DNA from: Deltaproteobacteria bacterium
GTDB lineage: Bacteria > Desulfobacterota > Deferrisomatia > Deferrisomatales > BM512
DNA: 39,649 nucleotides
Direction: 5' to 3'
Assembly: GCA_002869015.1 (NCBI GenBank)
Contig: PKTT01000046.1
Location: forward strand, 1 to 39,649
Under the pieces are notes generated by a model. That model did no database searches, was not told the origin of the DNA, and saw only the letters and a list, made by a program, of their open reading frames with translations. Both the position numbers and the translations under genes were made by a program. The number at the start of each line of letters is the position of its first letter. Within the stretch, counting starts at the first letter, position 1. Below, in pieces: positions 7,871-15,620 of this stretch.

Positions 7871-9019
7871 CTAACCCTTTACGGGCTCACCGCACTGGTT
7901 GCAGAAGGATGCCCCGGCGAGGTTCTCCGCGCCGCAAGCCGTACAGAAGGTCGCCTTGACGCGCTCGCCGGCGCGCGCACCGCACCGTGGGCAGAACTTT
8001 GCCTTAGGCGGCAGGTTTTTCCCGCACTCTCCGCACTGTCTGAGGACAAGTATCTGGTGCCCGCAATGGGGGCAGAAACGGGCGTCGTCAGACACCTCTC
8101 CGCCGCAGTCAGGGCATCCTTTGGGTGCAACATCTCCGCCACCGGCAGCGCCCTCACTTGTGGATATTGAAGGGCCGAGGAGCCCCGGCATCATCATGCC
8201 TACCCCCATGCCCATACCCATCCCCATTCCCCCCTGCATATTCTGACCGCCCTCAGCGCCCTTCTCCAATGCCATCGCCATCTTCATCTTGACTAGGTCA
8301 TCCAGTTTGCCAGAGACCGCGCCGAGGCGGGCGCGCTCATCGATAGCCTTTTGAACATCGTCGGGGGGGGTTACGGCGTTGATGTACATGGATTTTAGAG
8401 ATACGCCAAAGCGGGAGAGCGCCTCCTCTACGCGCCCGGCCAGCTCGGCGCCCAGCTCATCATACTTTGAGGGCAGGCTTAAGAGGGAGTCCAGCTTCTC
8501 GCCCAGCAGATCATTTAGCTTGGAGACGACTATCTCGCTTATGTAACTCTCCAGCGAATCGGCGCTGTAGCTGGATTTGGTGCCTACGAGGGAGTTTACG
8601 AAGAGCACCGGCTGCACCACCTGAATATCGAAGATGCCGTGGGCTCTCAGCCTGACGAGGCCTAGCTCGCTGTCGCGAAAAGCCACCGGGTCGCGGGTAC
8701 CCCAGCGCATGTTGACGAAAGTTTTGAGGTTTACGAAGTAGACCTCTGCGCGAAAGGGGCTGCGAAGCCCCCACGGGATAGCAAGGATCTTGTTTAAGAT
8801 CGGCAGATTTTTTGTTGTGAGGGTGTGTTGGCCGGGGCCCAGGGCGTCGCAAGCGGTGCCCTCGGAGTAGAAGACCGCCGCCTGAGAATCGCGCACCGTT
8901 AGCTGCGCTCCGAACTTTATCTCCCCCGAACCCTTCTCGGGGATTCGGTGCGCAAGCTCCTTACCGCTGTCGTCAAACCACTCTAATACTTCAAGGAAGA
9001 AAACGTTGTCTGTGCCCAT
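7871..9019 (-). CDS. SPFH-domain protein with C-terminal zinc ribbons (YdjI / 'virion core protein' type)
   Basis: Residues 1 to about 245 form an SPFH/band-7-like domain without an N-terminal membrane anchor, as in Bacillus YdjI. A low-complexity Met/Gly-rich linker follows, around residues 260-285. After it come three zinc ribbons of the CxxC-x(10-11)-CxxC type: CPDC/CPHC, CGEC/CPRC and CTAC/CNQC. In Bacillus the YdjGHI proteins work with PspA in the envelope-stress response; a similar membrane-associated scaffold role is an inference here, and no PspA gene is in the window. The ATG at 9019 has GGAGG five bases upstream. That GGAGG is one arm of a perfect 9-bp inverted repeat, so translation may be controlled. 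Confidence 0.85.
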   Translation of the reverse strand: MGTDNVFFLEVLEWFDDSGKELAHRIPEKGSGEIKFGAQLTVRDSQAAVFYSEGTACDALGPGQHTLTTKNLPILNKILAIPWGLRSPFRAEVYFVNLKTFVNMRWGTRDPVAFRDSELGLVRLRAHGIFDIQVVQPVLFVNSLVGTKSSYSADSLESYISEIVVSKLNDLLGEKLDSLLSLPSKYDELGAELAGRVEEALSRFGVSLKSMYINAVTPPDDVQKAIDERARLGAVSGKLDDLVKMKMAMALEKGAEGGQNMQGGMGMGMGMGVGMMMPGLLGPSISTSEGAAGGGDVAPKGCPDCGGEVSDDARFCPHCGHQILVLRQCGECGKNLPPKAKFCPRCGARAGERVKATFCTACGAENLAGASFCNQCGEPVKG

Positions 9020-9020
9020 C

Positions 9021-9079
9021 AGAGCCTCCCTCGCCGCAGGCTGGTCGAATATTCCCGCTATGATACCATAGGAGGCTCT
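9021..9079 (-). promoter_or_regulatory. Inverted repeat masking the SPFH gene's ribosome binding site
   Basis: On the minus strand AGAGCCTCC (9079-9071) is perfectly complementary to GGAGGCTCT (9029-9021). The second arm contains the whole Shine-Dalgarno GGAGG of the SPFH gene, whose ATG begins one base further on. The 41-base loop holds a smaller stem (TATG, gap, CATA) and the palindrome GAATATTC. No U-run follows, so it is not a terminator. It lies wholly in the gap between the GDP-mannose gene and the SPFH gene. A folded state would block ribosome entry. Confidence 0.55.
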
Positions 9080-9086
9080 TACATGG

Positions 9087-11582
9087 TTACTTCGCGCCGC
9101 CCCAAGACTCTATCTTTTTACGATATTTTTCAGCGACCTTCATAACCTTCTTCTCCTCCGGCCCCTGCGCGACCATATGCACCACAGGCTGGTCCGCATC
9201 GGGAATTATTAGAATGTAAGCGCCATCCACCTTGACCTGAATCCCGTCGATCTGCTCCCTCTCAAGGCCCTCACTCGCCTCGCTCATCAACCTCATAACC
9301 TGCCCCTTGCGGGCTGGGTCTACGCGGACGACGGTGCGCTTGTAGCACCACTTTGGTATCGAGTCATAGACCTCCGAGAGGTTTTTACCCGCTAGAGAGA
9401 GAAGCTCAAGCAACTTGGCGGCGGCGAACATCGCGTCGGGGGCATGGAGGAAGGAGGGGAAGGCGTAGCGCCCCTCGCCATGGGCGATAAACTCCACGTC
9501 ATGCATCTTTGAGGTGTGCGGCGAGGTAGCCTTGCCCCAGAGGATATCAATATCTTTATCTTCGGCAAGAAGACGCGACTGTGTCACCGGGAGGTATGTC
9601 TTAACCGGCGCGCCCCCCGAGGTGAGCGCAAGGAGCCGCAGGATAACCATCGCGGTCAAGTTGGAGTGGTGAACCCTACCCTGGTCATCAACCACATAGA
9701 GGTACTCCCCTCCCGGAGATATGAAAAATCCCGCGTCCGCCCCCAGCGTGGTGACAATCTTCGAGACCTCCTCAAGAGATTCGCCGCGCTCAAGGGTTGA
9801 GCTCATCAACCTCCGCTCGTCGGGGTGCGAGTTAAGGGAGACGACGCGGCACCCCATGGTGTTCAAAATCTCCGGCAGATAGCTGCCGGTCGTGCCGTTG
9901 CCGAAATCAATGACTACGTTGAAGCGGCGAGACCTCACCGCGTCGGGGTCCAGAGACCTTAAGAAGCTCTCCCTGTAGTAATTAGGCACCTGCGTGAGCT
10001 CGACAATCTCGCCCACCTCATCGTGGGGCATCCTCCTGAAATTCTCTTTAAAGAAGATGCGCTCTATGGACTTTGACTGCCCAGTGTCCATGAGGTTGCC
10101 CTCATCATCGAAGAAGGTCATCTGTATCTGGCCCGCGCCGACCCCCGACTGCTGGAAGTGAATCCCCGCCTCCTCTCCGAAGGTAGAGAGCTTGAGGCGG
10201 GCCACCGGCACCGGCGTCATCTTTATGTCATGCACGTTGATGCCAGTGGAGAGGAGCCCGCCCAGGAAGGCGCGCTTTAGCATCCTGCTTGCCCTGAGGT
10301 AATCCCTGCTCACCAGGACAGTATTTCCGGGGGGCAGTACGGTGCCAAGCGCCGCGCCGACCTTGGTCGCGAACTCCGGCGAGAGCTCGGTGTTGGTCTC
10401 GCCTGTGACCATGCCCCCGGTGAAGATTGACTTCTTCCACTTATCGCCCCAGACGAGGTTAGAGGAGAGGAGCGCTCCACGCTCAATTTCCTTGCCGGGC
10501 CAGATCATAATGTCCCGCTCAAAGGAGGCCCTTGCCCCCACCTTTACCCCGGAGGCGACGACCGCGCCTTTCTCGATGGTAACCCCCTTGCCAAGGGTAA
10601 CCCCATCGCAGAGCACCACATTGTCGAGGATTGAATCCTCCCCCACTACCGAGTCTTTCCAGATAGTTGAGTTTACTACACGCGCTCCCGCCTTTATCTT
10701 CGAGCCTGGGCCGATCACTGAATTTTCCACGGTGGCGCCCTTTGATATCTTCGCCCCCTCTCCCAGGAGGACCCTGCCCCTGATATCTACCTTGGCGGGT
10801 TTTTTGGCAGAGTGGTCGTCAAGATAAAGTGTGCCCTCTCGAAGCTTTTTCGCCTTGCCCTCTATGTCGAACTTTACTTTGCCCTTCAGTATGTCACTTG
10901 CCGCCTCGCGGTAGGAATCAGTGTTGCCAACGTCACGCCAGTAGCCCTTGGCGTTGTAGCCGAATATCGGCACCTCCTCGCGCATGTAGATGGGGAAGAG
11001 GTCCTTCGAGAAGTCGAAAAATTCTCCGGCGGGGATGCGGCTGAAAATCTCCGGCTCAAGGATGTAGATGCCGGTGTTGACGGTGTCGCTGAAGACCTCT
11101 CCCCAGCCCGGCTTCTCAAGGAAACGCTGTATGCGCCCATCGGGGCCCGTAATTACGACACCGAAGGCAAGGGGGTTGTCTACCGAGGTAAGGGTGAGGG
11201 TTACGGGGCCGCCCTTTTGACGGTGGAAGGCCACTGCCTTTTTCAGGTCGAGGTCGGAGACTATGTCGCCGGAGATAACGAGAAAGGTTTCCCCCAGGTG
11301 CTCCTCCGCTGATTTTACCGCGCCGGCGGTGCCAAGGTCTTCATCTGGGATTATGTATGTGAGCTTTACGCCCAGCTGGCTGCCATCGCCAAAGTAATCT
11401 GTTATCACCTCGGGCATGTAGTAGAGCAAAACGACTATGTCGTCGATTCCAGCCGCCTTCATCTGCTTGATTATGTGATACATCATCGGGCGGTTCGCCA
11501 GAGGGACCATAGGTTTGGGAACATCATGGGTCATCGGCTGCAAGCGCGTGCCGAAGCCGCCTGCCATTACGACGCCTTTCAT
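9087..11582 (-). CDS. Mannose-1-phosphate guanylyltransferase / degenerate phosphomannomutase fusion
   Basis: The 831-residue protein has three parts. Residues 1-230 form a sugar nucleotidyltransferase with GGFGTRL and the lysine of VPKPM, plus the metal-site aspartate in VISGDI. Residues about 250-375 are hexapeptide repeats of a left-handed beta helix. Residues about 380-831 resemble the phosphohexomutase fold. In the last part the hallmark serine loop (TASHNP type) is replaced by FQQSGVGAGQ at about 476-485, and the DGDxDR metal loop reads GADAGFFI. Mutase activity is therefore doubtful. Long fusions of this type are known in bacteria and are annotated as GDP-mannose pyrophosphorylases. 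The likely role is activated-sugar supply for envelope polysaccharide. The start is the ATG at 11582. Confidence 0.9.
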   Translation of the reverse strand: MKGVVMAGGFGTRLQPMTHDVPKPMVPLANRPMMYHIIKQMKAAGIDDIVVLLYYMPEVITDYFGDGSQLGVKLTYIIPDEDLGTAGAVKSAEEHLGETFLVISGDIVSDLDLKKAVAFHRQKGGPVTLTLTSVDNPLAFGVVITGPDGRIQRFLEKPGWGEVFSDTVNTGIYILEPEIFSRIPAGEFFDFSKDLFPIYMREEVPIFGYNAKGYWRDVGNTDSYREAASDILKGKVKFDIEGKAKKLREGTLYLDDHSAKKPAKVDIRGRVLLGEGAKISKGATVENSVIGPGSKIKAGARVVNSTIWKDSVVGEDSILDNVVLCDGVTLGKGVTIEKGAVVASGVKVGARASFERDIMIWPGKEIERGALLSSNLVWGDKWKKSIFTGGMVTGETNTELSPEFATKVGAALGTVLPPGNTVLVSRDYLRASRMLKRAFLGGLLSTGINVHDIKMTPVPVARLKLSTFGEEAGIHFQQSGVGAGQIQMTFFDDEGNLMDTGQSKSIERIFFKENFRRMPHDEVGEIVELTQVPNYYRESFLRSLDPDAVRSRRFNVVIDFGNGTTGSYLPEILNTMGCRVVSLNSHPDERRLMSSTLERGESLEEVSKIVTTLGADAGFFISPGGEYLYVVDDQGRVHHSNLTAMVILRLLALTSGGAPVKTYLPVTQSRLLAEDKDIDILWGKATSPHTSKMHDVEFIAHGEGRYAFPSFLHAPDAMFAAAKLLELLSLAGKNLSEVYDSIPKWCYKRTVVRVDPARKGQVMRLMSEASEGLEREQIDGIQVKVDGAYILIIPDADQPVVHMVAQGPEEKKVMKVAEKYRKKIESWGGAK

Positions 11583-11637
11583 CTCTTTTTACCTCTCTCG
11601 GGGCCATTCGTAGAGCCCCCTGTTCATTTAAAAAAAT

Positions 11638-12018
11638 TTAGTGAGGAACGCCAGCTCCATAGCTTCGTTCCAGAACGCGGGATACCTGATGTTTCAGTTC
11701 ATCAAGGGAGCTGGATTTGACAACGTACGCCTCTGCAAGCCAGGAGGAGAACTCCTCCCGAAAGGAGCTATACGCAGTGGAAAGGATTACCGGCAAGTTT
11801 TCGTAGCGCTTCGATATTTCTTTTAAAATCTGTAGGCCGCTCTCTCCCCTGAGCTTGATGTCAAGAACTACGACGTGGATATTCTCGCTGCCCAGGAGGC
11901 TGAAGACCTCCTCCCCGCACGTCGCCAGATGGACGAGGTAACCCTCATCTTCAAGCTCCAGCCTGTATAGGTTCCGTATTGACTCCTCGTCGTCCACAAC
12001 GAGAACTGAATATTTCAT
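11638..12018 (-). CDS. Single-domain response regulator (CheY-like receiver)
   Basis: This is a stand-alone receiver domain of 126 residues. It has the acidic pair D9/D10, the phospho-acceptor D53 in VVLDIKL, the Ser/Thr switch (STAY, about 80-83) and the invariant Lys 101. There is no DNA-binding or enzymatic output domain, so it must signal by protein contact or relay phosphate. The ATG at 12018 has AGGAGAGG upstream. It stands 55 bases before the GDP-mannose fusion gene in the same direction and may share its transcript. The receiver-first histidine kinase at 15617-16687 is a possible partner, but that is only proximity. Confidence 0.93.
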   Translation of the reverse strand: MKYSVLVVDDEESIRNLYRLELEDEGYLVHLATCGEEVFSLLGSENIHVVVLDIKLRGESGLQILKEISKRYENLPVILSTAYSSFREEFSSWLAEAYVVKSSSLDELKHQVSRVLERSYGAGVPH

Positions 12019-12076
12019 AGACCTCTCCTGTAGGCATTACTGTGTCACCAAAATACTAACACGCGAATCGTCAAGG

Positions 12077-14707
12077 TCAAATTTTGCCGGGATTTTTCTT
12101 CAAACGTTCACCTATCCACGCCAATTCATCCTCGCGGCTGACCACATCGCCGTCGAACCTGGCATCGAGAAGGCCCTCAAGGAGTTCCCTGTAGATTGGT
12201 CCGGGCGGCACCCCCATCTTGACGAGGTCGTCGCCGTCGAGGTGGGTCTCGACCCCTGTAAGGTGGGTGTAGTAGCGGCTCAGAGCCCTCCGCTTCGCCT
12301 CATCCCTGGTCTTTATCATCGCGTAGAGGATAGCTTCGTCGCTCCTTCCCTTAAGCGCCCTGTAGATTCGCTTGTCTGGCAAAGCCCTCCCCTTCATTGC
12401 GACTCTTAGGCCAAGGAGTATCTTGCCCGCGGCCTCCCTGTCGCTTATCAGCGCGCCGCCCTCACCCTGCTCGATATTGAAGGAAGCGACAAAGTTACGC
12501 ACCTCCTCCATAGTCATATCCTCAAGGAGCGCGAGCAGGTAAATCCGCCAGCCTTTAAGCTCCCGGCCAAGGTAGAGGAGGCCGAACCAGGCTACAACCT
12601 CATCCACCCGGCGCAGCCGCTCCCTGGCGTTCTCACCCATGGTCAGGGCGGGAGAGAGGGTTTTTAAACAATCATATTTTGCCAAGAGGTCAATCGCCTT
12701 TCCCGGCGAGCTGCCTTCCAGAAGGAGCTTAAGCTCCCTAAAGAGTCTAGGACCTCGGCCCTGCGCGAAGAAACCATGCTCAACAGCGCTTTTGAGGAGC
12801 TTTTCAGTCTGTGCGCCAAGGGTGAAGCCAAAGCGCAGGGAGAAGCGCAACGCCCTCAGGACTCGCGTCGGGTCCTCGACAAAGGAGAGGTTGTGCAGAA
12901 TGCGGATGCTTCGCTCCTTGATATCGCGCAGCCCACCGAAAAAATCCAGAACCTCACCGAAGTTTGAGGGGGCGAGGCTCATGGCGAGGGTATTAACCGT
13001 AAAGTCCCTCCTCTTGAGGTCCAGCTTGAGGCTCGACTCCTCCACAGTGGGCATCGCTGCCGGGCTATCGTAAAACTCAGTCCTCGCGGTGGCGACATCA
13101 ATACAGAAGCCATCAGCGAAGATTATCTTCGCTGTGGCGAAGGGGGTATGCGGCACTACTTTGGCGCTCCACCTTTTGCCGGCCTCGCGGGCGAAGCTTA
13201 TCCCGTCACCTTCTATGACGAGGTCAACGTCGATATTTCGTTCACGAAGGAGGAGGTCCCTCACCATCCCACCTACTAGATAAGCACCCATACCCAGCGT
13301 TTCCGCGATCCTCCCCGCCTCCCGGAGCTTCGTTACGACCTCCTCTTCGACCAGCTCTTCGAGGAGCCTCTTGGCATGCCGCACCGACCCCTTTGTCCGG
13401 GACCTCTTTATCGGGGATTCCTCTGCGGTGAGGACATGCAGGATATCCGTGCGTGTAATCGCCCCGACGAGGGTTTTCCCATCGGTCACAGGCAAGAATC
13501 GCTGGCGGCCGGAGATGATAAGCTCCCTCAACGTTTCAAAGTCGGTTTGCGGTGTGACGGTGGAGAACTCGCTTGTCATATACTCCTCTGTCTTCGCGCC
13601 GGTCAGCCCGTGACCAAGTGCCCGCTCGACCACCATTCTGGTTATTACGCCGGTGAGGTCTCCGCCCCTCAATACCGGGGCGGCGTTTATCTGGTAGCGG
13701 TTAAAGAGCGCCCTGACCTCCCCAAGGGTGCTCTCGGCCTCCACGCTCTTTACTGGCGAGGTCATAATATCGCGCGCGGTGACCTTTGCCTTTACAGCGA
13801 CGGGCAATATCTTCAGCAGCTCCTCGCCCACCTGTATCGGGGTCATCTCGTGGATGGTCGCGGAGGCAGCCTCATGGTGACCGCCGCCGCCAAAGTGCTT
13901 TGCCACAACGGATACGTCGACGGAGGGGGTGCGTGAGCGCGCCACTAGTAAAACCCTGTCCTCCATCCGAACATAGACTATCAGGGCATCTATATTCTCC
14001 ATGTCCCTAATGCGGTGCGCGAGAAAGGCGACGTCGCCTATGTACTCATCCACCGAAGCGCTTGCAATAGTAACCTCGACGCCCTTGATACGTTCGACGC
14101 GTCTGTTCTTAAGGAGCTGGTCAAGGAGTGCTACCTGCGCCGCCGTCATCTCCGGCGTGAGAAAATTGGAGGCCGCAGTCGGGTCCGCCCCCTGGGAGAG
14201 GAGGTAGCCCGCCGCATAAAAATCCCTTGGCGTAGTTGTGGAAAAGGTGAGCCCGCCCGTATCCTCAAAAATCCCCATCAGCATAACGGTGGCCTCGGCG
14301 GGCTCTATGGGCAGGCGGCGTTCCTTTAATATCTCCACCATAAGGGTTGTCGCGGCGCCTACACGCTCGATATGTGAGTAATCCGCGACTATGGAGCCCT
14401 CGGATTGAGGGTGGTGGTCAAAGATATGGACCTCAACATCATCCCGCCCGATCAGGCTGGCGAAGTTTCCAATCCTTGACGGGTGGTCGACGTCGACGAG
14501 GATGAGGCGGGTGACCTTCTCAAGGTCTATCTTCTTGGCTTTCTCGAAACCGGCGGCGTAGAGGGAGGAGTCGAGGAAGAAGTTTCTAAGGTTCTTCTCC
14601 TGCGACCCGGGGAATACGCAGATCGCCTTTGGGTATAGCTTCCTGGCGCCAATCATCGCCCCGAGGCTGTCAAAGTCGGAGTTTAGGTGAGTTGTTATTA
14701 TCTCCAC
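12077..14707 (-). CDS. DHH phosphoesterase - CBS pair - tRNA nucleotidyltransferase fusion
   Basis: The 876-residue protein joins three modules. Residues 1 to about 300 are a DHH/DHHA1 unit with DFDS (11-14), DVDH (72-75), DHH (97-99) and the GGGGHHEAA segment (273-281). Residues about 312-425 hold two CBS domains. From about 445 on comes a class II CCA-adding/poly(A) polymerase head with LVGGMVRD (478-484), catalytic DVD (493-495), RRDFT, and the template motif ED..R (611-615). Fusions of this kind occur in deltaproteobacteria and Aquificales. From memory, an Aquifex homologue adds only the terminal A, with a second enzyme adding CC, so CCA versus A-adding is open. GTG start, one base after the recombinase stop. 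Confidence 0.92.
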   Translation of the reverse strand: MEIITTHLNSDFDSLGAMIGARKLYPKAICVFPGSQEKNLRNFFLDSSLYAAGFEKAKKIDLEKVTRLILVDVDHPSRIGNFASLIGRDDVEVHIFDHHPQSEGSIVADYSHIERVGAATTLMVEILKERRLPIEPAEATVMLMGIFEDTGGLTFSTTTPRDFYAAGYLLSQGADPTAASNFLTPEMTAAQVALLDQLLKNRRVERIKGVEVTIASASVDEYIGDVAFLAHRIRDMENIDALIVYVRMEDRVLLVARSRTPSVDVSVVAKHFGGGGHHEAASATIHEMTPIQVGEELLKILPVAVKAKVTARDIMTSPVKSVEAESTLGEVRALFNRYQINAAPVLRGGDLTGVITRMVVERALGHGLTGAKTEEYMTSEFSTVTPQTDFETLRELIISGRQRFLPVTDGKTLVGAITRTDILHVLTAEESPIKRSRTKGSVRHAKRLLEELVEEEVVTKLREAGRIAETLGMGAYLVGGMVRDLLLRERNIDVDLVIEGDGISFAREAGKRWSAKVVPHTPFATAKIIFADGFCIDVATARTEFYDSPAAMPTVEESSLKLDLKRRDFTVNTLAMSLAPSNFGEVLDFFGGLRDIKERSIRILHNLSFVEDPTRVLRALRFSLRFGFTLGAQTEKLLKSAVEHGFFAQGRGPRLFRELKLLLEGSSPGKAIDLLAKYDCLKTLSPALTMGENARERLRRVDEVVAWFGLLYLGRELKGWRIYLLALLEDMTMEEVRNFVASFNIEQGEGGALISDREAAGKILLGLRVAMKGRALPDKRIYRALKGRSDEAILYAMIKTRDEAKRRALSRYYTHLTGVETHLDGDDLVKMGVPPGPIYRELLEGLLDARFDGDVVSREDELAWIGERLKKNPGKI

Positions 14708-14708
14708 C

Positions 14709-15620
14709 CTACTCTCCCCTCGGGTGGTGTTTTTTGACCATCTTCCTTAGGTGGTCGGTGGAGACGTGGGTGTAAATCTGAGTGGTGGAGAGGTCAGCGT
14801 GGCCTAGCATCATCTGTAGGCTTCTAAGGTCCGCTCCCCCCTCAAGGAGGTGGGTTGCGAAGGAGTGGCGCAGGGTATGTGGGCTTGTATCGGGAGAGAC
14901 CCCCGCGCGGCGGCACGATTGCTTTACGACCTTCCAGATCGATTGGCGGGAGAGCTTGCCGCCGAAGCGGTTCAAGAAGAGGTAATCGTTTCTCTTCTTG
15001 CCGACGAGCTTTGGGCGCGCCCTCTCAAGGTACTCCGAAACGGCGCTCCTCGCCCTCCCCCCGATTGGGACGACGCGCTCCTTTGAGCCCTTGCCCATGG
15101 TCCTTACAAAGCCGACATTCAGGTCGATGCCGCCAAGTCTGAGGTCGCTCACCTCGGAGACCCTTAGCCCGACTCCATAGAGAATCTCAAGTATCGCCTT
15201 ATCCCTCAGCCCCTTTGGGTCACCAAGGTTCGGAACATCCACAAGCGCCTGCGCTTCCTGATAGCTTAGGGTCTTTGGCAGGGTCCGCCATTGGCGCAGG
15301 GATTCCAGCTTCTCCAAGGGGGTTGAAGTTACCTTGCCCTCGCGCATGAGCGTCCGGTAGAAGGTCCTGAGCGAGGAGACACGCCGCGCCACGGTACGCG
15401 CCGCGAGGCCTCCCTCGCGTTGTCTGCGGACGAACTCCATTACATCGCGCTGCTTGGCCTCCTTCAGCGAGAGGCGGTGTTCCTTGGCGAGGTAGGTTGC
15501 GAAGAGGCGAAGATCACGTGCGTACGCATCCACGGTATTTGGAGAGAGTCCACGCTCAACAATGAGGTGCTCCAAAAAGTAGTCGATAAGATTGTCACCG
15601 GCTTCGGCGCGGTCACTCAC
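14709..15620 (-). CDS. XerC/XerD-type tyrosine recombinase
   Basis: The 303-residue protein has the SAM-like N-terminal core-binding domain and a full catalytic set: R153, K177, H248, R251, H274 and the nucleophile Y283, in the order and spacing of XerC/XerD. Length is typical of Xer proteins, which resolve chromosome dimers at dif with FtsK. No dif-like site or mobile-element signature is seen around it, which favours a housekeeping Xer over a phage integrase. Whether it is the C or D type cannot be fixed from this sequence alone. The GTG start overlaps the stop of the histidine kinase by 4 bases (GTGA), which couples their translation. Confidence 0.93.
   Translation of the reverse strand: MSDRAEAGDNLIDYFLEHLIVERGLSPNTVDAYARDLRLFATYLAKEHRLSLKEAKQRDVMEFVRRQREGGLAARTVARRVSSLRTFYRTLMREGKVTSTPLEKLESLRQWRTLPKTLSYQEAQALVDVPNLGDPKGLRDKAILEILYGVGLRVSEVSDLRLGGIDLNVGFVRTMGKGSKERVVPIGGRARSAVSEYLERARPKLVGKKRNDYLFLNRFGGKLSRQSIWKVVKQSCRRAGVSPDTSPHTLRHSFATHLLEGGADLRSLQMMLGHADLSTTQIYTHVSTDHLRKMVKKHHPRGE

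Noticed and set aside
7466-8170. Open frame of 234 codons on the plus strand opposite the zinc-ribbon and SPFH genes
   Set aside because: It is antisense to two well-supported genes, has no family motif, and its composition is what GC-rich antisense frames give.
13376-13936. Open frame of 186 codons opposite the DHH-CBS-nucleotidyltransferase gene
   Set aside because: Shadow of the conserved CBS/DHH coding region; no ribosome site or motif.
14709-15620. Phage or integrative-element integrase
   Set aside because: No tRNA, direct repeats, phage genes or excision factor nearby; length and motifs fit a chromosomal Xer protein.
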